A stretch of 6,336 nucleotides of DNA, from contig PMHN01000065.1 of the NCBI GenBank assembly GCA_003156695.1, positions 11,599 to 17,934 of the forward strand, in the 5' to 3' direction. The number at the start of each line of letters is the position of its first letter. The first letter of the stretch is position 1. The position numbers were made by a program, and so were the translations under genes. The notes beneath the pieces were generated by a model. It saw nothing but the letters and a program-made list of their open reading frames with translations, made no database searches and was not told the origin of the DNA. This DNA comes from Gammaproteobacteria bacterium (GTDB lineage Bacteria; Pseudomonadota; Gammaproteobacteria; Steroidobacterales; Steroidobacteraceae). Shown here one piece after another: positions 1 to 6,220 of the stretch.

Positions 1-49
1 GTGGCCACGCCGGGAACCGGATAAGATTATGGAGATGGATCATAGGACT

Positions 50-715
50 ATGAACAGCCGTTCAGGGTTTGGGACGCGGCTGGCAGTTGGCGCGCTTGGG
101 ACCCTCTGGTTGCTGACCGGGTGCGCCCTCGGACAGCTGATACCCACCGCCCAGGCGGCGCAGGCGACACCGCCAGCGGCACCGGTGAGCGGGCCGGCAG
201 CGAGCGCCGTATCGCCGGACTATGTGATCGGCCCCGGTGACAGCCTGCAGATTTTCGTCTGGCGTAACCCCGAGCTTACGACCAGTGTGCCCGTGCGCCC
301 CGACGGCAAAATCTCGACCCCGCTGGTCGAGGACATGCCGGCGGTTGGCAAGACGTCGACCCAGCTCGCACGCGACATCGAGAAGATGCTCGCGGTTTAC
401 GTCAAGCAGCCGCAGGTGAACGTCATCGTGACGCAGCCGGCGAGCGTCTTCAGCCAGATCCGGGTCATCGGCCAGGTGGCGCATGCCGCCCCCGTGCCTT
501 ATCGCCAGGGCATGACCGTCATGGATGCCGTGCTCGCCGTGGGCGGATTGACGAGCTTTGCCGCGGGCAACCGGGCGCAGCTGGTGCGCACCATCGACGG
601 CAAGGAGTACCAGATCCCGGTGAAACTCGATGCGTTGCTAAACCACGGCGATATGAGCCAGAACCTGCCCGTACGGCCCGGCGATGTGCTGGTCGTGCCG
701 GAAAGCCGCTTCTGA
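50..715 (+). CDS. Polysaccharide export lipoprotein, Wza/KpsD type (XrtA/PEP-CTERM EPS locus family)
   Basis: Outer-membrane/periplasmic export protein that forms the exit conduit for the exopolysaccharide. From the ATG at 50 the product is 221 aa. It opens with a short basic N-region, a hydrophobic stretch and a lipobox LTGC, so Cys25 should be lipidated. A Pro/Ala-rich linker (about 33-55) follows. The polysaccharide export domain begins at DYVIGPGD (57-64) and runs to about 130, including VPVRPDGKISTPLVEDM (80-96). One SLBB-like domain covers about 135-190 (IRVIGQV, then MTVMDAVLAVGGL). The C-terminus LPVRPGDVLVVPESRF is highly characteristic of the exporter family linked to XrtA loci (recalled as TIGR03027; not searched). 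In-frame ATGs at 29 and 35 would add 7 or 5 residues. I prefer 50 because the extra residues (MEMDHRT) are acidic and unlike a signal-peptide N-region, but no start has a strong ribosome binding site. It is the first gene of the visible operon; its promoter is outside or at the very edge of the window. Confidence 0.93.
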   Translation: MNSRSGFGTRLAVGALGTLWLLTGCALGQLIPTAQAAQATPPAAPVSGPAASAVSPDYVIGPGDSLQIFVWRNPELTTSVPVRPDGKISTPLVEDMPAVGKTSTQLARDIEKMLAVYVKQPQVNVIVTQPASVFSQIRVIGQVAHAAPVPYRQGMTVMDAVLAVGGLTSFAAGNRAQLVRTIDGKEYQIPVKLDALLNHGDMSQNLPVRPGDVLVVPESRF

Positions 716-720
716 GGGAG
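714..720 (+). promoter_or_regulatory. Shine-Dalgarno site deciding the GTG start of the chain-length gene
   Basis: GAGGGAG overlaps the TGA stop of the export gene (713-715) and lies 5 nt before the GTG at 726. It is the best ribosome binding site in the left half of the window. It favours the GTG at 726 over the upstream in-frame ATG at 684, which sits inside the export gene, and over the ATG at 750. Its overlap with the stop codon suggests translational coupling. Confidence 0.75.
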
Positions 721-725
721 ACCGC

Positions 726-2315
726 GTGACTCCGGCGTTGGAAAGGCTGATGGATGAGGTGCACGGCGCCTGGCGCTACCGCTGGGCGGGGCTGGCTGCT
801 GCATGGCTGGTGGCGGTGCTCGGCTGGGTCTATGTGTTCGCGCTCCCGGACGACTATGAGGCCAGTTCACGCGTGTTCGTTGATACGCGCACGGTGCTAC
901 GCCCCGCGCTGCAGGGACTCGCGTTGAACGAGGATCTCAACGCGGAGCTTAACTACGTGCGCCAGGCGCTGCTTGCAGGTCCCCAGCTGCAGAAGATCGC
1001 TCAGGAGGCGGGCATGCTGCCGGCTTCGGCGAGCCAGGCGCGCAAGCAAGAGATGATGACGAACCTGGTCAAGGGCACGCAGATTGCCGTGCGCAGCGCG
1101 AGCGAGAACCAGGAAGATCGCAGCGCTGGCAACATCTACCGCATCTCTTACCAGGACCCCAATCGAGCATTGAGCCTGAAGGTGGTGACGATTCTGACCC
1201 GCGACCTCGTGTCGGGGACTCTGGGCAGCACACACGCGGAATCCGAGAGCGCGCAGAGATTCCTGGAGACGCAGCTGCATGACTACGAGGGGCGCCTGAG
1301 CGGTTCCGAAGCGAAGCTCGCTGCGTTCAAGTCAGTGCACCTGGGCGTCATGCCGACCGAGGCCGGTGGCTACTTCGCACAGCTGCAGAAAGAGAACGAA
1401 CTGGTCGAGGACACGCAGAACAAGCTGCGCACCGCGGAGAGCCGCCGTAGCACGCTCGAGCGGCAGCTGCGTGGTGACGCGGTGATCTCGGCAGTGGGAA
1501 CCAGCTCGCTCTCCGGCGGCGGCGGTGGCGATACGCTGTCGCGGATCGCGGAGACCCAGGCGCACCTGGATGATCTGCTGCTGCGGTTCACGGACAAGTA
1601 TCCCGACGTCATCGCGACCCGGGCGACTCTGGAGGAGCTGAAAAGGCGCCGCGCGGCCGAGATCGAGAGCCTGCGGCGCGGCGACGCGGGAGCCGCCGCC
1701 ACCAGCAGGGCGAGCGCGAGCCCCGTCTACCAGGGCATTGCACTCGCGTTGAACCAGGCGGAAGTGGACATCTCGGACCTCAGCAGCGAGCTGGCGGATC
1801 ACCGGGCGAAGGCGCAGGAGCTGCGCAAGATGCTCAACACCGCGCCGGAGGTGGAGGCGCAGTACGCGCAGCTCGCACGTGACTACGAAGTCAACCGACA
1901 GCAGTACACGGCGCTGCTCGAGAACTACGACAAGACGCGGCTTGGACAGCGGGCTAACGATGCCGGGTCAGTACGCTTCACGCTGGTGCAGCCACCGTCC
2001 GTGGACTCCAATCCGGTGTCGCCCGATCGGCCGTTGTTGCTCATTGGAGTCCTGCTCGCAGCGCTCGCGGCGGGGGTGGGTGCCTCGTACGGCCTGAGTC
2101 TGCTGCAGCCGGTGGCAGGATCCGCACGCGCGCTCGCGGCGCTCACCGGGACAACGGTATTGGGGGTGGTCGGCAACGCCTTCCCGGTGCGCACCGCCCG
2201 GACGGCCCGGCGCGACACGCGCAGGATTTGCCTGGTCACCGCGTGTCTCGTGGCAACTTTTGCAGCCATCCTGCTGCTCAGCAACGCCGGCTGGCGCGTG
2301 AACGTGCCGTTTTAA
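726..2315 (+). CDS. Wzz-like chain-length determinant (PCP family, XrtA/PEP-CTERM EPS locus type)
   Basis: Inner-membrane polysaccharide co-polymerase that sets chain length and, with the separate kinase encoded next, couples polymerisation to export. From GTG 726 it is 529 aa. TM1 is at about 21-40, preceded by the family-like HGAWRYRW. The periplasmic part begins with the Wzz-type motif YEASSRVFVDTRTVLRP. It contains long charged, coiled-coil-prone stretches (about 170-240 and 350-415) and a pentaglycine loop (264-268). The Pro-rich motif typical of PCP proteins, PPSVDSNPVSPDRP (423-436), precedes TM2 (about 437-457). A third hydrophobic segment lies at 501-518. Length and layout fit the PCP subfamily recalled as TIGR03007. 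No Walker motifs are present, so the kinase is a separate polypeptide, as usual for this locus type. The start is chosen from the GAGGGAG site; ATG 750 (MDEVHGAW) is an acceptable alternative. It begins 10 nt after the export gene ends. Confidence 0.93.
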   Translation: MTPALERLMDEVHGAWRYRWAGLAAAWLVAVLGWVYVFALPDDYEASSRVFVDTRTVLRPALQGLALNEDLNAELNYVRQALLAGPQLQKIAQEAGMLPASASQARKQEMMTNLVKGTQIAVRSASENQEDRSAGNIYRISYQDPNRALSLKVVTILTRDLVSGTLGSTHAESESAQRFLETQLHDYEGRLSGSEAKLAAFKSVHLGVMPTEAGGYFAQLQKENELVEDTQNKLRTAESRRSTLERQLRGDAVISAVGTSSLSGGGGGDTLSRIAETQAHLDDLLLRFTDKYPDVIATRATLEELKRRRAAEIESLRRGDAGAAATSRASASPVYQGIALALNQAEVDISDLSSELADHRAKAQELRKMLNTAPEVEAQYAQLARDYEVNRQQYTALLENYDKTRLGQRANDAGSVRFTLVQPPSVDSNPVSPDRPLLLIGVLLAALAAGVGASYGLSLLQPVAGSARALAALTGTTVLGVVGNAFPVRTARTARRDTRRICLVTACLVATFAAILLLSNAGWRVNVPF

Positions 2316-2343
2316 CGTCCGGTAAGACCCCCTGGTGAACTAA

Positions 2344-3234
2344 GTGAGCCTCATCGAAAACACCCTCGGCAAAGTGCGGCGCGCCGCCGCCGCCGCGGCC
2401 AAACCAGAACCGCTGGCGCCGCGCGCCGTCGGGGTGCCCTTGCCCGCCGAGGCGTTGGCTGATTCCTCCACGCTGCCGGACTACGACTACCGCCGGGTAG
2501 CGGTCGATCTCACCGCGCTGCGCACGGCGGGACACCTGCCGGATGCCAGCGAGGATCAGCGCTTTGCGGAGCACTTCCGCCGCATCAAGCGCTCGGTCGT
2601 TGCCAAGGCCACGGGGGCCGGCGCTCTCGCCGACGTGCGTCTGGTCGCGGTCACGAGCCCACTACCGGGTGATGGCAAGACCTTCACCAGTGTCAACCTC
2701 GCATTCAGTCTGTCCCGCGAGCGGGATCTGTCCGTGCTGCTGGTGGATGCGGACCTGCACAAGTCGCAGATCACGCAGGATCTCGGACTTGAGGATCAGC
2801 CGGGACTGGTGGATGCGCTCCTGGATGAATCGCGCGAGGCGGAGTCCCTCGTCCTGCGCACGGATATTCCTGGTCTCGACATCCTGCCCGCGGGCCGCTC
2901 GGTCGAAGATGCTCCGGAACTGGCCGCCAGCGAGCGCATGGCGCAGATTGTCATGCGGCTCGCGGCTCGTAACCCGCGCCGGCTGGTGTTGCTCGACTGC
3001 GCGCCGGTGCTGGCCGCGAGCGAGGTCCGGGGCCTCATGCAGCTTCCGGGACAGGTGCTGCTCGTCGTGCGGGCGGGGCAGACCCCGCAGCAGGCCGTGC
3101 TGGATGCCATCGCGCAGCTGGATCCGAAACGGTTGGCTGGCCTGATCCTGAATGACGCGCGGCACGGTGCGGCGACCTACTACGGCTATAGCGGGTACTA
3201 CGGAGCGCTGGACGATGCTGCACGCGCCGGTTAG
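2344..3234 (+). CDS. Bacterial tyrosine autokinase of the EPS locus (cytoplasmic BY-kinase)
   Basis: P-loop tyrosine kinase (Wzc/CpsD/EpsB-like) that autophosphorylates a C-terminal tyrosine cluster and regulates the neighbouring chain-length protein; the family role is established, the partnership is inferred from adjacency. The product is 296 aa. The start MSLIENTLGKVRRA matches the usual MSLIEKAL-type opening of the family recalled as TIGR03018. An Ala/Pro linker follows (about 14-40). The kinase core has Walker A SPLPGDGKT (105-113), Walker A' VLLVDADLHKS (131-141, with D135 and D137) and Walker B RLVLLDCAP (213-221, D218). The tail YYGYSGYYG (279-287) supplies five tyrosines. Walker B reads DCAP where D-S/T-P-P is usual. 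GTG 2344 is chosen because an in-frame TAA directly precedes it (2341-2343) and the N-terminus fits the family. Only a weak GGTGA (2334-2338) serves as ribosome binding site. The gene lies 28 nt after the chain-length gene. Confidence 0.93.
   Translation: MSLIENTLGKVRRAAAAAAKPEPLAPRAVGVPLPAEALADSSTLPDYDYRRVAVDLTALRTAGHLPDASEDQRFAEHFRRIKRSVVAKATGAGALADVRLVAVTSPLPGDGKTFTSVNLAFSLSRERDLSVLLVDADLHKSQITQDLGLEDQPGLVDALLDESREAESLVLRTDIPGLDILPAGRSVEDAPELAASERMAQIVMRLAARNPRRLVLLDCAPVLAASEVRGLMQLPGQVLLVVRAGQTPQQAVLDAIAQLDPKRLAGLILNDARHGAATYYGYSGYYGALDDAARAG
3202..3205 (+). promoter_or_regulatory. Shine-Dalgarno site inside the kinase tyrosine tail
   Basis: GGAG lies 9 nt before the ATG at 3215 and within kinase codons Gly287-Ala288, directly after Tyr285-Tyr286. 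It supports 3215, not the in-frame ATG at 3152, as the start of the barrel protein gene, and implies coupled translation across the 20-nt gene overlap. Confidence 0.6.
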
Positions 3235-4651
3235 AGGCGCGCTTGCAGCCTGCGCCTTCATCGCCGGCGCCCTCGCTCCAGCAGCTGCCTGGGCGCAGGG
3301 TGTACCCGGCACACAACCGGGCGTGCTGGGCACGCAGCCGGGCGTACTGGGCACGCCTCCGGCAGACACGAACAACATTTTCGTGACCGCAGGTCTCGGC
3401 GAGACCGATAACGTCGGGCTCGCTGCGACCGGGGCCGAGTCGCAGACTATCGCGAACGTCGGTGTGATGGTGGATGTCGAGCGCAACGATCCGCTGCTGA
3501 AGGGGAGCATCATCGGCGGCGTTTCCTACGTCGACTATCTCGAGCACGCCTTCCCCGGGCAGGTGGTCGGCCGCCTCGACGGCAACGGATCCTTCGCGCT
3601 GGTTCCGGACAACATCAAGTGGGTGCTGCAGGACGCCTACGGCACGGCGCAGGTGGATCCGCTGGCACCGGTCGATCGCAACAACGAGCAGAGCGTGAAC
3701 GTGCTGTCCACCGGACCTGACTTCCTCATGCACCCGAGCGACAGCGTCTTCGTGCGCCTGGGTGCCCGTTATGCGCTCGTGGACTTCGAGACCAGCCCCT
3801 TCAACAGCCATCAGCTGCTCGGCCTGGCCGCCATAGGCGATGACCTGTCGGTGGCCTCGAGCATCTCGCTCAACGCCGACGTCTCCGAGATCCGCTTCCA
3901 GGACACCGACGTCAACCCCGACTACGACCGCAGGAAGTTCTACCTGCGCTATGACACGCGCGGGACGCGCACCACCGTCTCGCTGGATCTGGGGGTGGGG
4001 CAGGTGGACGACACCGGGCCGTGGACTTCGGCGCTGCTTGCGCAGCTGACACTCGCACGGGACCTGACGCCGTTCCAGTCAGTGACCATCTCCGGGGGCC
4101 GCCAGTTCACGGACGCCTCGGACAGCTTCCGGGGACTGACGAGCGGCGCTGCGGCCGCGACAGTGATCGCGCCGGGCGTGGGCAGCGCCGGCAACTATCT
4201 CGATACCTACGGCACGCTGGGATGGCAGTACAAGGAGAACCGTACCACCATCGCAGTGACGGGCGCGTGGGAGCGCGACACCTACACCATCGAACCCACG
4301 CCGCTGCAGCTCGCGGAATTCATCCTGGAGGGGATTCCCGCGGGGCTGGACGTCACGCGCGCGAGCGCCCAAGCACGCGTGCAGCGCGAGGTGACCCCGA
4401 ACCTCACTGCCGAAGTCGACGGGTCGTTCACGCACGAGAACTACGAGACCATCGGTTTCATCGATCACTACCTGGTCGCCGGGGTCGGCGTTACCTTCGC
4501 GCCGAACCGCCGCGTCCAGTATCGCCTGCGTTTTGACCACAACGTGCGCACGGCCGAGACCGTTCCTACAATCGTCGCAGAACAGGGACTGGCGACGGGC
4601 TACACGATGAACGAGATATTCCTCACCGCCGTGTACCGGCTGAGCGAGTAG
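3215..4651 (+). CDS. Outer-membrane beta-barrel protein of the EPS locus
   Basis: Probable outer-membrane protein assisting polysaccharide export or anchoring. From ATG 3215 it is 478 aa. It has a clear Sec signal peptide (hydrophobic core about 9-25, cleavage likely after AWA, residue 27), then three near-identical heptapeptides (29-49). The rest (about 55-478) is a run of alternating polar/hydrophobic strands with short turns rich in Asp, Asn and Gly, for example RRKFYLRYDT (239-248) and a final strand ending LTAVYRLSE. This is the pattern of a beta-barrel of the putative porin BBP2/EpsL-like kind, and a barrel gene commonly follows the export, chain-length and kinase genes in XrtA-type loci (family TIGR03016 or a relative; not distinguishable by eye). 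The very last residue is Glu, not the usual terminal aromatic; the nearest aromatic is Tyr474. The start overlaps the kinase stop by 20 nt. ATG 3152 is rejected because it puts 21 polar residues before the signal peptide. Confidence 0.85.
   Translation: MLHAPVRGALAACAFIAGALAPAAAWAQGVPGTQPGVLGTQPGVLGTPPADTNNIFVTAGLGETDNVGLAATGAESQTIANVGVMVDVERNDPLLKGSIIGGVSYVDYLEHAFPGQVVGRLDGNGSFALVPDNIKWVLQDAYGTAQVDPLAPVDRNNEQSVNVLSTGPDFLMHPSDSVFVRLGARYALVDFETSPFNSHQLLGLAAIGDDLSVASSISLNADVSEIRFQDTDVNPDYDRRKFYLRYDTRGTRTTVSLDLGVGQVDDTGPWTSALLAQLTLARDLTPFQSVTISGGRQFTDASDSFRGLTSGAAAATVIAPGVGSAGNYLDTYGTLGWQYKENRTTIAVTGAWERDTYTIEPTPLQLAEFILEGIPAGLDVTRASAQARVQREVTPNLTAEVDGSFTHENYETIGFIDHYLVAGVGVTFAPNRRVQYRLRFDHNVRTAETVPTIVAEQGLATGYTMNEIFLTAVYRLSE
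3299..3361 (+). repeat. Three in-frame 21-nt tandem repeats (heptapeptide GV[LP]GT[QP]P)
   Basis: Three consecutive 21-nt units encode GVPGTQP, GVLGTQP and GVLGTPP, residues 29-49 of the barrel protein, starting two residues after the predicted signal-peptide cleavage site. The second and third DNA units are nearly identical and the first is more diverged, consistent with expansion by slippage. The peptide would be a flexible Pro/Gly linker at the mature N-terminus. Confidence 0.9.
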
Positions 4652-4679
4652 AGCGCGCGTCGCGGCGGTTGACTGGCAC

Positions 4680-4708
4680 CGTCACGACTGGTGACGCCGG
4701 GTTTGCTT
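4680..4708 (+). terminator. Possible terminator hairpin between convergent genes
   Basis: A perfect 6-bp inverted repeat, CGTCAC (4680-4685) and GTGACG (4691-4696), encloses the loop GACTG. It could be lengthened by GG/CC pairing across a small bulge. It is followed by CCGGGTTTGCTT, only a short broken T-run. The position, 28 nt after the barrel gene stop, suits termination of the plus-strand operon. The weak stem and poor U-tract make intrinsic termination uncertain. On the minus strand there is no T-tract, so it is unlikely to serve the ATP-grasp gene. Confidence 0.35.
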
Positions 4709-5891
4709 ATGACGCCGCCGAAGTGCGACGCAACACGCGCCGCAGAGCTCCGTACGACATGTCGTACCAGTCCCGCAGTGCGGGCGCCGGGTCCGTCCAG
4801 TTGAAGTGCGGCTGCTGCGCGCCGAACCACGATCGCAGCCACGCGCGCTTGGACAGCTGCCGCTGCGACCAAGCGTACTGCGCCGCCGCGAGATCCTTGT
4901 ATGGTGAGACCAGGCGTACACCACTGCGGTAGGCGGGCAGGTCCCCGAGCGGCAGGCCCAGCGCGTCGCGATAGGCCATCGTGCACACGTCGACTCCGCA
5001 GCGACCGGCGAACTCGACGTAGATCCAGACGCGCGCATTGATTTCGAGAATCTTGAAGGTCCCGTCGCTCGCGTTGGCCTTGAATTCGGCGCTGAAGATG
5101 CCACGGTAGCGAATTGCCGCCAGAATCTTGCGCAGTGACTGCAGCGCCGGCTCGACCTCAGAAAGGGGCACGCTGATCATGTGCGTGCTGTCGCCGAAAT
5201 CCGGCGGATACATTCGCAGGCGTCGGCGCGCGAACAGTGCACGCACCTTGCCATTCGCCCCCGCGAAACCATCGATCAGGAAATGATCCGAGCCGGGTCC
5301 AGGCACATACTCTTGCACCACTACGCGGTGCCCGTCGCCATGGATGCGCGCGAGCTGCGCGCGAGCGTCTGCCAGGTTCTGCACACGGTACGCTTTGACA
5401 CCGTAGCGCCGCATGAAACTCGCCGAGTCGACCGGCTTGAGAAACAGCTCCCGGAATTGCGCGTCAGCGAAGCGCTCCAGATCCCGTGGGTCATCGATAA
5501 TCAGTGTCCGCGGGTGCGGTATATCAAGCGCATCGAGCAAGGTCGCGAACTTCGCCTTGCTGGTGAGCTGAGCTACCGCCGCCGGTGAGGCGGTACTACT
5601 CGGGAAACGCGCCGCGAGCGCCGCGGGCAGCTCGGCCACCGCAGTCAGCATGCGGTCGCTGCACGGCACCAGCACGCCGCGCTCGAGCGAACTCGCCTCC
5701 AGCACGCGCGCGAGCGGCGCACCGTCGGCGAGCGTTTCGCGTACGCCGGGCAGCGGACGGAACCAGCGCGACCTGGACTCAAACGAAGGCACCACGCTCA
5801 ACGAGTAAACCGGTATCCCGGCACGACGTAGTAGCCGCAGCGCCCCGAGCGCGCCCAGGCCGGAACCAACCACCACCGCCGGGGTGGTCAC
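4707..5891 (-). CDS. ATP-grasp ligase of unknown substrate (COG3919-like)
   Basis: Predicted cytoplasmic ATP-dependent carboxylate ligase, joining a carboxylate to an amine or similar nucleophile through an acyl phosphate. From the GTG at 5891 the product is 394 aa. It has an N-terminal Rossmann-like preATP-grasp segment AVVVGSGLGALGALRLLRRAG (5-25), then VPCSDRML (75-82), a Lys-bearing segment at 112-114 before IPHPRTL, and the nucleotide-binding FLKPVDSASFMRRYG (150-164). VVQEYVPGPGSDH follows at 191-203. The metal-binding strands are FSAEFKAN (266-273) and ILEINARVW (281-289, E-x-N-x-R). A Trp-rich C-terminus (351-380) ends it. GTG 5891 is chosen because the preATP-grasp fold starts at once. 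TTG 5903 would give 398 aa, and ATG 6014 would add 41 residues with only about 57% G/C at third positions, unlike coding sequence here. It is convergent with the EPS operon and divergent from the flippase. Decoration of the polysaccharide with an amino acid or amide is inference only. Confidence 0.85.
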   Translation of the reverse strand: MTTPAVVVGSGLGALGALRLLRRAGIPVYSLSVVPSFESRSRWFRPLPGVRETLADGAPLARVLEASSLERGVLVPCSDRMLTAVAELPAALAARFPSSTASPAAVAQLTSKAKFATLLDALDIPHPRTLIIDDPRDLERFADAQFRELFLKPVDSASFMRRYGVKAYRVQNLADARAQLARIHGDGHRVVVQEYVPGPGSDHFLIDGFAGANGKVRALFARRRLRMYPPDFGDSTHMISVPLSEVEPALQSLRKILAAIRYRGIFSAEFKANASDGTFKILEINARVWIYVEFAGRCGVDVCTMAYRDALGLPLGDLPAYRSGVRLVSPYKDLAAAQYAWSQRQLSKRAWLRSWFGAQQPHFNWTDPAPALRDWYDMSYGALRRVLRRTSAAS

Positions 5892-6051
5892 GGACGCAGG
5901 CAATTTAGCCCCGGATCGGAATTTCGCAGTACGAATCGCGTGATCATTCGCCGTGCCAACGTAACAGTGCGTTCCGAAACAGTCTACCGAGACCGTCGCA
6001 ATTGTGTCGCGCATCTTATTACCGGCGACTGCCGACGCCCTGGTCGCCGCG

Positions 6052-6068
6052 GAGTCAGCAGAGTCAGC
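6052..6068 (+). repeat. Direct repeat GAGTCAGC, two copies, 9-nt period
   Basis: GAGTCAGC occurs at 6052-6059 and again at 6061-6068, separated by one A. It lies just upstream of the candidate -10 box at 6080-6085, covering the -35 region, where a repeated activator or repressor half-site could sit. The function is unknown and a chance slippage duplication is possible. Confidence 0.6.
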
Positions 6069-6079
6069 TGTCGGGACTG

Positions 6080-6085
6080 TACAAT
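6080..6085 (+). promoter_or_regulatory. Candidate -10 element of a plus-strand promoter
   Basis: TACAAT matches TATAAT at five of six positions. Its -35 region (about 6056-6062) shows nothing like TTGACA, so any sigma70 promoter would be weak or need an activator, possibly at the overlapping direct repeat. The expected transcription start, about 7 nt downstream, falls on or near the ATG at 6092. Confidence 0.3.
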
Positions 6086-6091
6086 GCATCG

Positions 6092-6220
6092 ATGCCCGAT
6101 ACGTGCCCACTCGCGCAGTACGTTTCCGAACGCTTGCTGCCGGCGGCTGAGCACGCCTACATATGCAGTGAGGGTGTGACGACGCCGCGGCATTTTCTCT
6201 ACGCCGAGCCGCCGCGATGA
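6092..6220 (+). CDS. Possible small ORF, 42 aa, overlapping the flippase start
   Basis: An ORF from ATG 6092 encodes 42 residues starting MPDTCPLAQYVSERLL and ending HFLYAEPPR. Its TGA (6218-6220) overlaps the flippase ATG (6217) as ATGA, the classic arrangement for translational coupling. Thirty-one of 42 codons end in G or C, higher than the adjacent non-coding stretch but lower than the surrounding genes. I do not recognise the peptide. It has no signal peptide or membrane segment, and two cysteines (positions 5 and 25). There is no clear Shine-Dalgarno site, but the candidate -10 box would place the transcript start at this ATG, so a leaderless message is conceivable. It could equally be a non-coding leader that happens to be open; the frame also extends back to a TTG at 6002 with less coding-like content. 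Confidence 0.3.
   Translation: MPDTCPLAQYVSERLLPAAEHAYICSEGVTTPRHFLYAEPPR

Larger units (their letters stand above)
5892..6091. other. Divergent intergenic region
   Basis: About 200 nt between the minus-strand ATP-grasp gene and the first possible plus-strand start. Third-position G/C in the only long frame (minus, from 6014) is visibly lower than in the flanking genes, so most of it is probably non-coding. It should hold promoters for both directions. I see a candidate -10 box for the plus strand (6080-6085), a 9-nt-period direct repeat (6052-6068), a TGATCA palindrome (5941-5946) and a short inverted repeat TTCG-5-CGAA (5923-5935). No convincing minus-strand promoter was found by eye. Confidence 0.5.

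Noticed and set aside
1..24. Open frame ending with TAA at 22-24, possibly the tail of an upstream gene
   Set aside because: Only seven codons are visible, with nothing recognisable; a chance frame is equally likely.
3152..3214. Upstream ATG start for the barrel protein
   Set aside because: It would place 21 polar residues before a perfect signal peptide and lies deep in the kinase gene; the ATG at 3215 has a GGAG site at good spacing.
2662..3811. Long minus-strand frames opposite the kinase and barrel genes
   Set aside because: These are antisense shadows of high-GC coding sequence; their translations are Arg/Ala/Pro-rich with no domain, and the plus-strand genes are clearly real.
5923..5935. 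Inverted repeat TTCG-CAGTA-CGAA as an operator
   Set aside because: Four-base arms are too short to support a specific call.
6134..6163. TTGCTG - 18 nt - TACATA as a second promoter for the flippase
   Set aside because: Only about three of six matches in each box, within the small ORF; expected by chance.
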